A stretch of 64,000 bases of DNA from the NCBI GenBank assembly GCA_963971225.1, contig OZ020268.1, positions 42,167,348-42,231,347 on the forward strand, in the 5' to 3' direction. Of this stretch, positions 63,852 to 64,000 are shown piece by piece (within the stretch, counting starts at the first letter, position 1; each line of letters opens with the position of its first letter). The DNA comes from Melieria omissa. Lineage: Eukaryota; Arthropoda; Insecta; Diptera; Ulidiidae. The notes below the pieces were generated by a model. That model did not search any database and was not told the DNA's origin. It saw nothing but the letters and a program-made list of their open reading frames with translations. Made by a program: the position numbers and the translations under genes.

Positions 63852-64000
63852 TGTAACGATGAGGCACTCTGTCGCTGCGCTATGCATGAATGCTTTTACG
63901 GGCATACTTTTAGGCACGCACTTTGGAGTACGGCCAGCTTGCTATAATTTCGATATGGCAAGGATGGTTCGCGATGATAATGGGATGTGCGAGACGATCG
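63852..64000 (+). mobile_element. partial LTR, cut by window end
   Basis: It starts TGTAACGATG just after ATAT (63848-63851). It aligns with the minus-strand solo LTR through GCATGAA.GCTTTT, GCATACTTTTAGGCA and CGATATGGCAAGGATGGTTC. Only about the first third is inside the window, so it cannot be said whether a full element follows. Confidence 0.8.

Overview
The window is nuclear DNA of a higher fly. Four of the five intron-containing genes encode proteins that align by eye almost residue for residue with Drosophila or metazoan housekeeping proteins (eIF3c, HP1b, N-acetylglucosamine-6-sulfatase, TMED2/p24); the fifth resembles Drosophila CG3556. Introns are short with GT..AG borders, and the spacers are AT-rich with many (CA)n, (CAA)n and TTTA-type runs. 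The transposon mix and wide spacing suggest an acalyptrate fly with a larger genome than Drosophila, possibly a tephritid fruit fly. The family assignment is inference.

Layout. Positions 1-11.8 kb hold no certain host gene. They contain a hAT-type MITE with 8-bp target duplications (231-735), an internally deleted mariner (4691-5503) and two 5'-truncated copies of one RNase H-encoding LINE in inverted orientation (6006-7161 plus; 8967-9870 minus). Positions 11.8-30.5 kb are the gene cluster: a CG3556-like cobalamin-binding-family secreted protein (plus), eIF3c (minus), HP1b (plus), an N-acetylglucosamine-6-sulfatase (minus) and the p24 cargo receptor TMED2/CHOp24 (minus). eIF3c and HP1b diverge from a 1.35-kb spacer; HP1b and the sulfatase converge on a SINE that carries a nested MITE. 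Positions 30.5-64 kb hold no certain coding exon. This stretch could be one or more very large introns or intergenic DNA with regulatory islands. One clean splice donor (34,233) follows a long ORF-poor, UTR-like segment.

The repeats in the second half are well defined: two pogo-type MITEs, a mariner MITE with about 60-bp inverted termini, a tRNA-derived SINE with a 12-bp target duplication, a PIF/Harbinger-type element with TTA duplications, a roughly 375-bp satellite in five units made of TTCAA-like words (45.7-47.8 kb), a DUF4817-type Tc1/mariner relic, four LINE relics, a solo LTR (60954-61355) and the first 149 bases of a second LTR of that family cut by the window end. Two TTAA-flanked, piggyBac-like MITE families (three copies of about 430-530 bp, two of about 82 bp) recur across the whole window.

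The host genes do not form a pathway. They are independent housekeeping loci: translation initiation, heterochromatin, lysosomal glycosaminoglycan breakdown, ER-Golgi traffic and a secreted vitamin-B12-binder-like protein.
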